Part shown: piece after piece, positions 54,321 to 62,892 of the stretch
How the letters are laid out: every line of letters starts with the position of its first letter
Numbering within the stretch: position 1 is the first letter of the stretch
Source: Bin5 sp965200615
GTDB taxonomy: Bacteria; Chloroflexota; Anaerolineae; Caldilineales; Caldilineaceae
Assembly: GCA_965200615.1 (NCBI GenBank)
Contig: OZ241377.1
Coordinates: 3,038,001 to 3,102,000, forward strand
Reading direction: 5' to 3'
DNA: 64,000 nucleotides
Notes under the pieces: generated by a model
What the model saw: the letters and a program-made list of their open reading frames with translations, nothing else
Database searches by the model: none
What the model was told of the DNA's origin: nothing
Translations under genes and position numbers: made by a program

Positions 54321-55259
54321 TTGCTCAAGTATTTGATCATGCGAGTGCTCGGCATCATTCCCCTGCTGCTGGTGGTTCTTGTGATCATCTTCACTTTGGG
54401 CCACATGGCGCCTGGCGATCCCATCGAGATGATGTATGAGAGTATGGAAACGGTGGTCGCTACGGAAGAGATGGTGGCGCGGGAGCGAGCGCGACTTGGT
54501 CTTGATCAGCCGCTTCACGTGCAGTTCATCCGATATGTGGGAAACGTTCTTCGGGGCGACCTGGGCGATTCGATTGTTCGCAGCCGCCCCGTGTTGGGAA
54601 TGATCCTGAAAGTTTTCCCAATTTCTGCCCAGGTGGGGCTGCTGGCATTCGTCGTTCTGGTTGTTACCGGCATACCGTTGGGCGTTTTGGCGGCAGTGAA
54701 GCAGAACACCGCGGTGGACTATTTCATTGTCGGAGGGAGTCTTTTCCTGCGCACTGTTCCCGTTTATGTTCTCGCCCCACTGCTGTTCATCATCCTGGTG
54801 CTCAGGCTTGACGTTATGAATGTTCCCTATGGTTGGAAGGGCATCACGCACCCGAATGTGATCATGCCGACTCTGATGTTGATCCTGTTTCCTCTGGCTG
54901 TCGTGATTCGCCAGATGAGAGTTGGCATCCTGGAAGTCGCTGAAAACGATTACGTTCGCACCGCACGGGCAAAGGGGCTGGGGGAACGCCAGGTAATTCT
55001 GGGACATGTCATGCGCAACGCCATAACGCCGGTGGTGACATCGTTGGGGTTGATCGTCACAGGCCTGATAACGGGTTCGGTATTTGTCGAGCAGATTTTC
55101 GGCATCCCTGGCTATGGAAACCTGTTTGTTACCTCGCTCATTCAGCGTGATTATCCTCTTATGATGGGCTGCACACTCTTTGGGGCCTTCCTCATTATGT
55201 TGAGCAACCTCATCGTGGACTTTGTATACCCGTTCCTGGATCCCAGGGTGACGCTGTGA
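54321..55259 (+). CDS. ABC transporter permease, DppB type (module E)
   Basis: A 312-residue BPD_transp_1 permease starting at TTG 54321 with GAGGAG upstream. It shares with module C the segments LDVMNVPYGWKG and RTVPVYVLAPLL. EAA loop VRTARAKGLGERQVILGH then VMRNAITP. PGDPIE follows the first membrane segment; the C-terminus is VYPFLDPRVTL. It overlaps the next gene by four bases. Confidence 0.92.
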   Translation: MLKYLIMRVLGIIPLLLVVLVIIFTLGHMAPGDPIEMMYESMETVVATEEMVARERARLGLDQPLHVQFIRYVGNVLRGDLGDSIVRSRPVLGMILKVFPISAQVGLLAFVVLVVTGIPLGVLAAVKQNTAVDYFIVGGSLFLRTVPVYVLAPLLFIILVLRLDVMNVPYGWKGITHPNVIMPTLMLILFPLAVVIRQMRVGILEVAENDYVRTARAKGLGERQVILGHVMRNAITPVVTSLGLIVTGLITGSVFVEQIFGIPGYGNLFVTSLIQRDYPLMMGCTLFGAFLIMLSNLIVDFVYPFLDPRVTL

Positions 55260-56266
55260 CGAACCAACCCTCGAAACAAGGGGCTGAGAAGTCGTCGGGG
55301 GCCAGACAAGGGCTTCTTTCAAGTGAACTCGACAGGCCGGAATCCGGCCAGAGAGGACTGTGGAGCGACGCGTTCAGGCGATTGCTCCGCAACCGTTTGT
55401 CCCTGATCGGCCTGATCATCGTTCTCCTCACCTATGCTACAGCGCTTGCCGGGCCGTACCTGGCGCCCTACGACCACCTGGACCAGAATCTTGAACAGAT
55501 TGGCATGCCCCCCAGTGCAGAGCACTGGCTGGGTACTGACGACGTCGGCCGAGACTACTTCAGCCGTCTGCTGCATGCCATGCGCACGGCAGTACTCATA
55601 TCGATTCTTGTGCCTCTCTTGACTCTCATAATTGGTGTGACGCTTGGCACTGTCAGCGCCTATTCGGGTAGGGCGGTAGACAACATGATTATGCGCCTCG
55701 CTGATGTCGTGATGACAATCCCTACCATACTCTTTGCCGCCTTGATTAATGCTTCGATAGCTGAACCTTTGGAAGCTGGCATGGCGGCGTTGCAGGACCA
55801 GACGGGGTGGAGATTCCTGACCAACACCGTCTATGTAGATTATCTGATCGTCTTCAGCGCTCTTTCGCTAATCTCGTGGCCCGGCGAGGCGCGGTTGATT
55901 CGAGGCCAGATTCTTTCGCTGAGGGAGCAGGACTACGTGCTTGCGGCGCGTTCCGTCGGGGCAACCAACAGGCAGATCATGCTCAGGCACCTGGTTCCCA
56001 ATTCGCTGGGTCCCGTCATTGTGAGTTTTACATTCAGCATGTCCAGCGCCATGATTCTGGAGGCTTCACTCAGTTATCTCGGCATCGGCATACAGCCGCC
56101 CGGCGCCAGTTTGGGGTCCATGATCAACAGATCGATGCCATCCTGGCGAACGTGGCCACATCTGATCGCCATACCGGCCATCGTGTTGGGAATCGTGACG
56201 CTGGCGATAAACTTCCTGGGTGACGGTCTGAACGACGCGCTGAATCCACGGCAGTCAGGCAGTTGA
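55256..56266 (+). CDS. ABC transporter permease, DppC type, long form (module E)
   Basis: A 336-residue BPD_transp_1 permease. It starts with GTG in a GTGA overlap with the DppB stop, showing translational coupling. Landmarks: LGTDDVGRDYFSRLL, EAA loop AARSVGATNRQIMLRHLVPN and ASLSYLGIGIQPPGASLG. Like module C it has the insertion after the third membrane segment (EPLEAGMAALQDQTG), supporting a C/E subfamily. Confidence 0.92.
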   Translation: MTNQPSKQGAEKSSGARQGLLSSELDRPESGQRGLWSDAFRRLLRNRLSLIGLIIVLLTYATALAGPYLAPYDHLDQNLEQIGMPPSAEHWLGTDDVGRDYFSRLLHAMRTAVLISILVPLLTLIIGVTLGTVSAYSGRAVDNMIMRLADVVMTIPTILFAALINASIAEPLEAGMAALQDQTGWRFLTNTVYVDYLIVFSALSLISWPGEARLIRGQILSLREQDYVLAARSVGATNRQIMLRHLVPNSLGPVIVSFTFSMSSAMILEASLSYLGIGIQPPGASLGSMINRSMPSWRTWPHLIAIPAIVLGIVTLAINFLGDGLNDALNPRQSGS

Positions 56267-56278
56267 CGAGGGCGAACT

Positions 56279-57760
56279 GTGGATATTCGTTGGCGTCCTC
56301 GAGTGTGGTCTCAGGGATCCGCCGACAGCGGCGATCTGCTCTCTTACCCGTCGCTGCCGGAGCTGGACTCGTTTTACAGGGAATTACAGGACGAATTCCC
56401 TGGTTATGTTGCCCTGAAGAAGGCCGGACAGTCGGTTCGGGGGCAACCGATCTGGCTCTTGACAATCACGGACCAGGACACCAGCGACGAAGACAAACAG
56501 CGCGTGCTGATGGTTGGGCAAGAGCATGGGCAGGAACGCAGTGCCAGCATTGCGCTTCTGGAATTGGCTCGCTGGCTGGTTACGCCTGCTGCCGCCGAAA
56601 TCCGCCGCAGGCAGTGCATTGGCCTGATGCCGGTGGTTAACCCTGATTCGTGGGAGGATCTGCGATTCAACAATGTGAATGACGTGAACCTCTATGCAGA
56701 TTACTCTCTTGACGGCGAACCTACGCAACCGGAGTCTCAGGCCGTAGCAGAGGCGCTCGCCCGAATGCAGCCGGAGTTGTACTGTTCACTTCACGGGACC
56801 GAGTTTGGCTGGAAGTATCGCATGGGGGAGAGTAACGGATTTTCGTGGACGACCAGTCAGTTTGACCGCGCCCACTCGCGTTTATTCATAGAGGAGATCA
56901 ACCGGGCGGCAGAGTCCGCAGGATTTCCCCAGGACAGGGGCGAAGAGGAGGCGGAGCGGATTTTGCCCTGGTTGCCAGGCAATATCCACCATTCGTATTA
57001 CTCAGGTCAACGCATAACGTCCTGCGTCCATGCCTATCACCGTTATCATACGCTTGCTAATACGATGGAGGTTCATCATCCCCTCAGCGGGTTAATCCGC
57101 TGTATGAAAATGCTCGAACTCGGTAATCAGCCGTGGCGGACTGAATCAGTCGCCGGCTATCCTGTGCGCACGATGTTCCAACAGGATGAGACCTTTGTTG
57201 CGGCGTATGGACAGACGGCGGCTGAACGTCGTGCCAGCCGCGTGCAGCTTTGGGCGCATACGAACCAGTTTGTTGTTGCCCGCGGTGTCAACGAGCCAGT
57301 GGGCATGGCCCTCAGTGCCTTTTCTCTGGACCCTGAAGATTATGACCGCTGGCGTTCAATGGAAATCGACACATTTCTCCAGCAAAGAGGGGACGAACTG
57401 AAGATTGATTTGTCCGACGTCCACGCTCTGTGCCGGCAATATTCCCGTTTCCAAAGTTTACGCTGCGATCAGATCAGGCCAACTGCAAGTACGGAGGAGG
57501 GCACTTTGTTGCGGACAGCAAGCCAGGGACTTGCGTTACGTTTGCGGTTACCGAGTCGGTCGACTATTGGGAGGGTTTGGCTCGACGGGCGACTGATAAC
57601 CTCTTCGTCAAGCGATGGCTACGAAAGCTGGCATGCGGCCGGCGGTTTTACAATGCTTCAGGTCAACATCCCACAGCGGGCCGGTGGTGATACTTTTCAG
57701 CGTCACTTTATCGTAGCAACTTACGAGGCGCCGCGCACTGACCTGGGAAGCCGGGGGTGA
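56279..57760 (+). CDS. M14-family metallopeptidase-like protein
   Basis: A 493-residue cytoplasmic protein starting with GTG 56279, twelve bases after the permease stop. The zinc motif is intact: H83-G-Q-E86 and H172 in YCSLHG, with NPDSWED at 121-127 matching the M14 N-P-D-G region and a degenerate substrate-binding stretch NDVNLYAD. The C-terminal beta domain (LRLRLPSRSTIGRVWLDGR) is shared with the paralogue at 50662. M14 relatives include carboxypeptidases, gamma-glutamyl amidases and deacylases. Position in module E suggests it acts on the imported compound. Confidence 0.75.
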   Translation: MDIRWRPRVWSQGSADSGDLLSYPSLPELDSFYRELQDEFPGYVALKKAGQSVRGQPIWLLTITDQDTSDEDKQRVLMVGQEHGQERSASIALLELARWLVTPAAAEIRRRQCIGLMPVVNPDSWEDLRFNNVNDVNLYADYSLDGEPTQPESQAVAEALARMQPELYCSLHGTEFGWKYRMGESNGFSWTTSQFDRAHSRLFIEEINRAAESAGFPQDRGEEEAERILPWLPGNIHHSYYSGQRITSCVHAYHRYHTLANTMEVHHPLSGLIRCMKMLELGNQPWRTESVAGYPVRTMFQQDETFVAAYGQTAAERRASRVQLWAHTNQFVVARGVNEPVGMALSAFSLDPEDYDRWRSMEIDTFLQQRGDELKIDLSDVHALCRQYSRFQSLRCDQIRPTASTEEGTLLRTASQGLALRLRLPSRSTIGRVWLDGRLITSSSSDGYESWHAAGGFTMLQVNIPQRAGGDTFQRHFIVATYEAPRTDLGSRG

Positions 57761-57867
57761 CGGGCAGTCCTTCTTGCAGAACCGGCACAAAGGGAGAACT
57801 GCATCCGGTTTGGCCATAATTCAGCAGTTGAGTTCACGTCAGCGGGCGCCAGTCAGCGGGAGCTGCC

Positions 57868-59028
57868 TTAGCGCTCGCTGATCGCGTCTGTGACCGCCGT
57901 GATCAACTCATCCTCCCGCCACGTTACGGCGACGGCCTGGTAGTCCTCGTGCTGGTAGAGGGGATTGTTCGCGCGCTGGCGGGCATTTGCGGCGTGCTGC
58001 ATCGAGGGATTGTAGTAGTACATGGTTACGCCCTGGCCGTCGCTGTTGACGACGCTGGAAGGATAACCGAGGTCGGTGTGGCGGGTTTGTTCGGTGGTGT
58101 AGCCGTAGAGGTGCCCGGAGAATGTAAGGCGAATGTCCAGCCAGGATTCTCCGCCGTCACGGCTGACGCGTCCTTCGACGCGGTAGGGTGGATTGCGGTT
58201 TCCGTATGTGAGCAATAGAGCGCCATTGGAAAGGAGTGCAAGGTCGGCAGGGTGCTGTCGAGACTGGGTGATCTGGGCCGGCGGTGTCCAGGTGAGACCG
58301 CCGTCTTGTGACCTGGCAGTGTGCAGGCCCTGGCCTTCGTCATCTCGCATCACTGCCAGGAGATCACCATCAGGAAGGGCTACCAGCCCGGTCTCGTTCA
58401 TGTGGTGGGCGATGAGCGTGACCTCGCCCCAAGTGCGGCCGTCGTCCTGGGAACGGGCGGTGTAGGAGGAGTCGAATTGCTGGCCGCTGTTCTGGTCTGC
58501 CCAGGCTTGGCTGTTGTAGATGGGGACGATGAGGGTCCCGTCAGAGAGCGAAACGATCTTGCCGTAGGGAGACCCCGTAGGCAAGGATTCTATCGACAGA
58601 CGATACGGCTCCTCCCAAGTAAGGCCGCTGTCAAAGGAGCGAGTAGCCATCAGCGCTACCGGCTTGCGGTCGGAGATACGGACGCCGCCAAGGTAGTTGC
58701 CGTCAGCATCGTAGTTGTGCTGGCGGTGGTAGAGCAGGACGAATGTTCCCTGGCCTGAGACGCCGAAGGCAGGGTTGCGGTCGTCGTCTTCGCTGTCGGC
58801 GATCAGGTTTGGAGGCGTCCAGGTCTGGCCACCGTCGAGTGAGCGGACGGTCTCCATTCTGCCGGCGCGGCCAATGTGACCTGCGCCTCCCCGCAAGGCG
58901 GCGATTACGACACCGTCATTGGACAGGGCGAGGACGGGAAAGAGTCCGCCATCCTTATAGACAATGTTCTCGCGTGTTCCGGGGAGCGTGCGTATGTCGA
59001 GTATGCGATCCGGGGCCAAGTCTGACAC
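57868..59028 (-). CDS. Sialidase-like six-bladed propeller protein with five Asp-boxes
   Basis: A 386-residue protein from GTG 59028, which has AGGAG about eight bases upstream; TTG at 59046 is an alternative. Five Asp-boxes (S-x-D-x-G-x-T/S-W) are visible: SLDGGQTW, SFDSGLTW, SQDDGRTW, SQDGGLTW and SRDGGESW. This is the sialidase/BNR propeller fold. No signal peptide is seen, so it may act on imported sugars. Catalytic residues were not assigned, and non-sialidase BNR hydrolases are equally possible. It ends the minus-strand cluster and converges on module E. Confidence 0.75.
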   Translation of the reverse strand: MSDLAPDRILDIRTLPGTRENIVYKDGGLFPVLALSNDGVVIAALRGGAGHIGRAGRMETVRSLDGGQTWTPPNLIADSEDDDRNPAFGVSGQGTFVLLYHRQHNYDADGNYLGGVRISDRKPVALMATRSFDSGLTWEEPYRLSIESLPTGSPYGKIVSLSDGTLIVPIYNSQAWADQNSGQQFDSSYTARSQDDGRTWGEVTLIAHHMNETGLVALPDGDLLAVMRDDEGQGLHTARSQDGGLTWTPPAQITQSRQHPADLALLSNGALLLTYGNRNPPYRVEGRVSRDGGESWLDIRLTFSGHLYGYTTEQTRHTDLGYPSSVVNSDGQGVTMYYYNPSMQHAANARQRANNPLYQHEDYQAVAVTWREDELITAVTDAISER

Positions 59029-59094
59029 TTCAGTGTCTCCTGTCAATCGAATGTTATTTCGAGAGTCTGAGGCTTTCAGGCGATCTTCTGATCC

Positions 59095-60219
59095 CTACCG
59101 CTCTACTGTTGCCCTCACCAGCCAGACGCTGTTGGTATCGTCCATCTCTTCGGGAATACGGCGCCAGCCGTTGGGCACGCGGTCGTACATGTAGAGAAGC
59201 GTGCGGTCGTCGACTGCAACCACTTCGGTGTAGGCCGTGGTCTGCTGGCGAGAAAGATCTTCCGAGTAGATGATCTGCTCTTGGGGATGGCAGCTGTTGT
59301 GGTGGGCGAGGATGTCGATTTGCTGCCAGTCCTGCCCATTCCCGGCGGCGTTGAGCCAGAGATAGAGGCCGGGACGGCCCCCTGAGAGAGCAACCGCGCC
59401 ACTATTCATTACCGCCAAGCTCGGCTGCACGGAGAAGGGGCCCGGCATGGTGACGGCGGGTGTCCAGGTTCGGCCTTCGTCGCTGCTCCAGCTCTGGCCG
59501 AAGGGCAGTTTGCTTTCGACGCGAAAGACGCACATGATGCGTCCGTCGTGCAGGCGGCAGATGGCCGACTCGCTGGGTCCTCCGTTTCCGGGCACCGGGC
59601 AGGAGGCGTCGGCGACGACTGAGCGCACTGCCCAGTTGACGCCGTCGGTGGACTCCACGGCCACGATGGAGTCGCGTTCGTCCCCTTCGAAGTGGCCGTA
59701 GGCGGTGGCGAGGTAGGTACCGTCCTCCAGCCAGAGGGTCTGGCCGTTGAAGGAAAAGGCCGCGACATCGAGGCCGGGTACGATCAGAGGAACGGGCGCG
59801 GGCATGCCGGTGATGACGACGCCGGTGGGCACGTAGTCGAAGACGCGCTGTCCGGCCGGGAAGTGGTTGTGCGGCGCGCCGATCCCTTGTGGTCGGGGAC
59901 GGAGATCGTAGGGGAGGAGGATGCTGTCGCCGGAGTGGAGATGGAGAAGCGTTTGTCCTCCGTCGCAGGAGACAAACGGTTCGCTCCAGGTCAGGCCGCC
60001 GTCCTGGGACCACAGTACCAGGTATGGAACGCCGGAAAGATGGATGTCCGGCGCCGGCGCGATTGTAGAAAGGAGATCGCCGTTGGGCATAGTCCAGAGG
60101 TTGGGGAACCAGAAGTAGCTCCTGCGCCGCCCTATCAGTCTGGGTTGGGAGAGCGTGACCCGCATGCCATCCAAGTCCACGGTTTCGCTATCGATCCAGC
60201 CCGCCGCGTTTTCAGCCAT
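59095..60219 (-). CDS. Sialidase-like propeller protein, second copy
   Basis: A 374-residue protein with Asp-boxes SQDGGLTW and SSDEGRTW and a degenerate STDGVNW. AAGGA precedes the ATG. It is upstream of the previous sialidase-like gene on the same strand with a 66-base gap, and the two differ widely in sequence, so they are distant paralogues. Family role is hydrolysis of a glycosidic bond; here it may also be a binding propeller. No signal peptide. Confidence 0.7.
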   Translation of the reverse strand: MAENAAGWIDSETVDLDGMRVTLSQPRLIGRRRSYFWFPNLWTMPNGDLLSTIAPAPDIHLSGVPYLVLWSQDGGLTWSEPFVSCDGGQTLLHLHSGDSILLPYDLRPRPQGIGAPHNHFPAGQRVFDYVPTGVVITGMPAPVPLIVPGLDVAAFSFNGQTLWLEDGTYLATAYGHFEGDERDSIVAVESTDGVNWAVRSVVADASCPVPGNGGPSESAICRLHDGRIMCVFRVESKLPFGQSWSSDEGRTWTPAVTMPGPFSVQPSLAVMNSGAVALSGGRPGLYLWLNAAGNGQDWQQIDILAHHNSCHPQEQIIYSEDLSRQQTTAYTEVVAVDDRTLLYMYDRVPNGWRRIPEEMDDTNSVWLVRATVER

Positions 60220-60252
60220 TGTTCCATCCTTCGTTTGACATATAGAACATCA

Positions 60253-62055
60253 TCAGTTTGGCCCACCGGCGAGAGATACATTGAGTTCGTGCTCGCCGTT
60301 GAGATCGGCGGTGATCTGGACGAAGCGATGGCCGTAGCGTTCCACTGAGGGGGCGTCAGTGGCTTTGCCGTCGATCATGAAGGATGACCCTGCGGCTCCG
60401 TTGGCGGGAAGCAGGTAGAGCAGAGTCGCTTCGTTAAGACTGTCGGCCGATTGAATGCAGTAGGCGCTTTCGGGGGCGGCGGCGGCGTTCCCTGCGGGAG
60501 TGATGGATACGCGGCGGCGGGAGCGCTCCCAGGAGTTGATCTCCTCGCTGGTCCACCACTCCATGCCGAGGCTGCGGGCGTAGGCGACCGTCTCGCGGAT
60601 GGAGCGCTCGCATTCCGGGTCTTCGACGTGAGAGGGGTGGTAAAGGACATGGGCGACGCCGTAGCCGGCATGGCACTGGTCGAAGAGGGGGCGCATGAAG
60701 CCGTGGGGACAGACGACGGTGAAGTCCTGGGTGAGGAAGGGGAGGGCGATCACATCGAGGAAATCGCCGTTGGGACGGTCATCCTCCATGGGAAACCAGG
60801 GGTGGGAGGTGCCGAAGGTGAAACCGCGGTCGCCGCGTGAATGTTCGAGCTGGATGCCCTTGTTCTGGCACCAGTAGTAGAATTCGAGGCGGCCTTGCCA
60901 GGCGATGCCGTGGTTCTTGTTGGAGACGATGTTGGTGAGACCAGTCTCGTAGGAGAGGGTATCGAACTGCCAGTCGAAGTCCATCTGGCTCCAGCGGGGG
61001 GCTTCGCGCACGGGGGCGTTGCCGGTGGCGTAGTGAAGGGCGATTTCGGAGGTGGATTCGATTAGCGCCTGGTAGAAGGAGCGATCGTAGCCGGTTACGG
61101 GCATGGTGCACCAGGTGGAGGGCACGTTTAGCTCCTGCAGAAGGTCAAAGAGGCGCCAGCCCACCAGGGGGCGGTTGCCATCGGAATCGTGGGACATGTG
61201 GGCCATCGAGGTCTGCCCGCGCGGCCAGTACCAGAGGAGAGGCAGGGGTTCGCCGGCGGCGCTGAGAAGGTGGAAGATGGCGCGCAGCAGGAGCTCCTTC
61301 AGGACGTCGGCCATGGGCGACAGGATGATGCGCTGGTTGTAATAGGTCCGACCATCCTGGAGGGGGACGCCGCCGGAGTAGTAGAGATCGTCAATGTCGT
61401 CGATTTCGATCAGGTCGCCATCCCGTTCGGGGTCGAGGATGGAGCCGGCAGGCGTTCCAGAGGACTCGCGCGGGGGGATGGGCACGACCGGCTTGCCCTG
61501 ATGGATGTGAAGGACGGATGTTATCAGGTCGAGTGCGAAGAGGATAGTACGGCCGCGACCAGGGGCGTGTGCTACCACGGCGTCGGCTGCGGGTCCGCCT
61601 GCCTGCGGGGGAGGGAGGATAGATTCGACCTGGGCGAGCGCAGTGCCGGCCACAGCCTTGACCAAGGCGCCGCCGAAGATGTGGGTTTCCCTGCTCAGGC
61701 CGCCGGTCACAGGGTGGGCCGCGGCGGGTGGCTGCAGGTAGCCCTCTTCGAGGAGACGGATTGTCTGCACGCCGAAGAGATCGTCCATGCCAGAGGCGCC
61801 GGCGTTGCCGATGAGAAGGCCGCCGGCGTGAACGAATTCGGCCAGGCCTGCCTTCTGTTCGGAATCCAGCTCGAAGTCCTGCGCCAGGATCAGGAGGCGG
61901 GGCAAGGGAGAGTCGCCGGCCAGGGCTTCCTGCGGCAGCAGCGAAAAGGGAATGCCGGCATGGTGCAGTATCTCGCTGATATAGGCGGCGGCATAAGGGG
62001 GAAGCTCACCTGTTCCCTTGCGAGGTTGTTCCGGATTGAGTATCACTCCGATCAT
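60253..62055 (-). CDS. GATase-like plus NodB-type deacetylase-like protein
   Basis: A 600-residue cytoplasmic protein; AAGGAGA lies eight bases before the ATG. Residues 1-180 resemble a class I glutamine-amidotransferase-like domain (LILAQDFELDSEQKAGLAEF, GGLLIGNAGASG) without an obvious nucleophilic Cys. Residues 280-520 resemble a polysaccharide-deacetylase barrel with H289-D290-S-D292 (MSHDSDGN) and H341 (EIALHYAT). The C-terminal 90 residues are a beta domain. The order of elements mirrors the 756-residue protein of module A. Deacetylation of an amino-sugar compound is a reasonable guess. Confidence 0.6.
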   Translation of the reverse strand: MIGVILNPEQPRKGTGELPPYAAAYISEILHHAGIPFSLLPQEALAGDSPLPRLLILAQDFELDSEQKAGLAEFVHAGGLLIGNAGASGMDDLFGVQTIRLLEEGYLQPPAAAHPVTGGLSRETHIFGGALVKAVAGTALAQVESILPPPQAGGPAADAVVAHAPGRGRTILFALDLITSVLHIHQGKPVVPIPPRESSGTPAGSILDPERDGDLIEIDDIDDLYYSGGVPLQDGRTYYNQRIILSPMADVLKELLLRAIFHLLSAAGEPLPLLWYWPRGQTSMAHMSHDSDGNRPLVGWRLFDLLQELNVPSTWCTMPVTGYDRSFYQALIESTSEIALHYATGNAPVREAPRWSQMDFDWQFDTLSYETGLTNIVSNKNHGIAWQGRLEFYYWCQNKGIQLEHSRGDRGFTFGTSHPWFPMEDDRPNGDFLDVIALPFLTQDFTVVCPHGFMRPLFDQCHAGYGVAHVLYHPSHVEDPECERSIRETVAYARSLGMEWWTSEEINSWERSRRRVSITPAGNAAAAPESAYCIQSADSLNEATLLYLLPANGAAGSSFMIDGKATDAPSVERYGHRFVQITADLNGEHELNVSLAGGPN

Positions 62056-62118
62056 TTGGGCTTTCTCCTTACATCAGCGGACGTTGGGGCTACGGTGCGA
62101 TAGACGTCTGGCCGGAAT

Positions 62119-62874
62119 TCATGCGTCGCGTGCGCAGCGGAAGCCGACATGGCGGCGTTGCATTTGGGGGAAGCGATCATAGCGGGCGGCGCAGCGGGCG
62201 CGCTCGGCGATGCTGTACCAGGAGCCGCCGCGCAGGACATTGTGGGCGTCGTAGTGGACGACCGGCTTTGTGCAGATGGGATTGGACTGCGGGCTGAATG
62301 AGTAAAAGTCGTCGGAATAGCGATCCTGGCACCATTCCCAGACGTTGCCGACCATGTCGCAGACGCCGTATGGGCTGACGTTGCCGGCATCGATGAAGCG
62401 GTCCACGGGAGTGGGATGGCCGACGCCGGATTCGCGGGTATTGGCGCGGTCGGGGTCCCATTCGTTTCCCCAGGGCCAGTGGCGTCCGTCGGTGCCGCGG
62501 GCGGCGAATTCCCATTCGGCTTCGGTTGGCAGGCGGAGTCCGGCCCAGCCGGCGTAGGCTTGCGCATCCCAGTGGGCAACGCCGATGACCGGCTGATCGG
62601 GTCCGGTGAAACGGGGGTCGTCCCAGCATTGGGGAGGTGTTGCGCCGGTCTCCTGCAGGTAGCGGTCGTACTGGGCGACGGTGACCGGATAACGGCAGAT
62701 GTAGAAGGGATCCAGGCGGACGGTGTGCTGCGGGCTTTCGTCTCGAAATCTTGTAAGCCGCCAGCCGTATTGGTCGGCAATTTTCTGCGCGTCGGCCGGG
62801 TCGGTCCCCATCTGAAATGCGCCGCCCGGGATGGGAATGAGCGTCGAGCCGTCCTGGTTTTCGAATTTCTCCAC
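62119..62874 (-). CDS. Formylglycine-generating-enzyme-fold protein lacking one catalytic Cys
   Basis: A 251-residue protein from GTG 62874. The FGE/SUMF1 fold is clear: IPGGAFQMGTDP, YPVTVAQYDRYL, LRLPTEAEWEFAARG, WGNEWD, VWEWCQDRY, LRGGSWYS and VGFRCARDA. In true FGE two Cys five residues apart bind copper. Here Cys228 (RARCAAR) is kept but the earlier position is Ala223. It is therefore probably an EgtB- or PvdO-like relative, or an inactive form, and not a proven activator of the sulfatase at 17837. It sits 18 bases after the DegT gene on the same strand. Confidence 0.8.
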   Translation of the reverse strand: MEKFENQDGSTLIPIPGGAFQMGTDPADAQKIADQYGWRLTRFRDESPQHTVRLDPFYICRYPVTVAQYDRYLQETGATPPQCWDDPRFTGPDQPVIGVAHWDAQAYAGWAGLRLPTEAEWEFAARGTDGRHWPWGNEWDPDRANTRESGVGHPTPVDRFIDAGNVSPYGVCDMVGNVWEWCQDRYSDDFYSFSPQSNPICTKPVVHYDAHNVLRGGSWYSIAERARCAARYDRFPQMQRRHVGFRCARDA

Positions 62875-62892
62875 GGCCTTTTTCCTTCGGTT

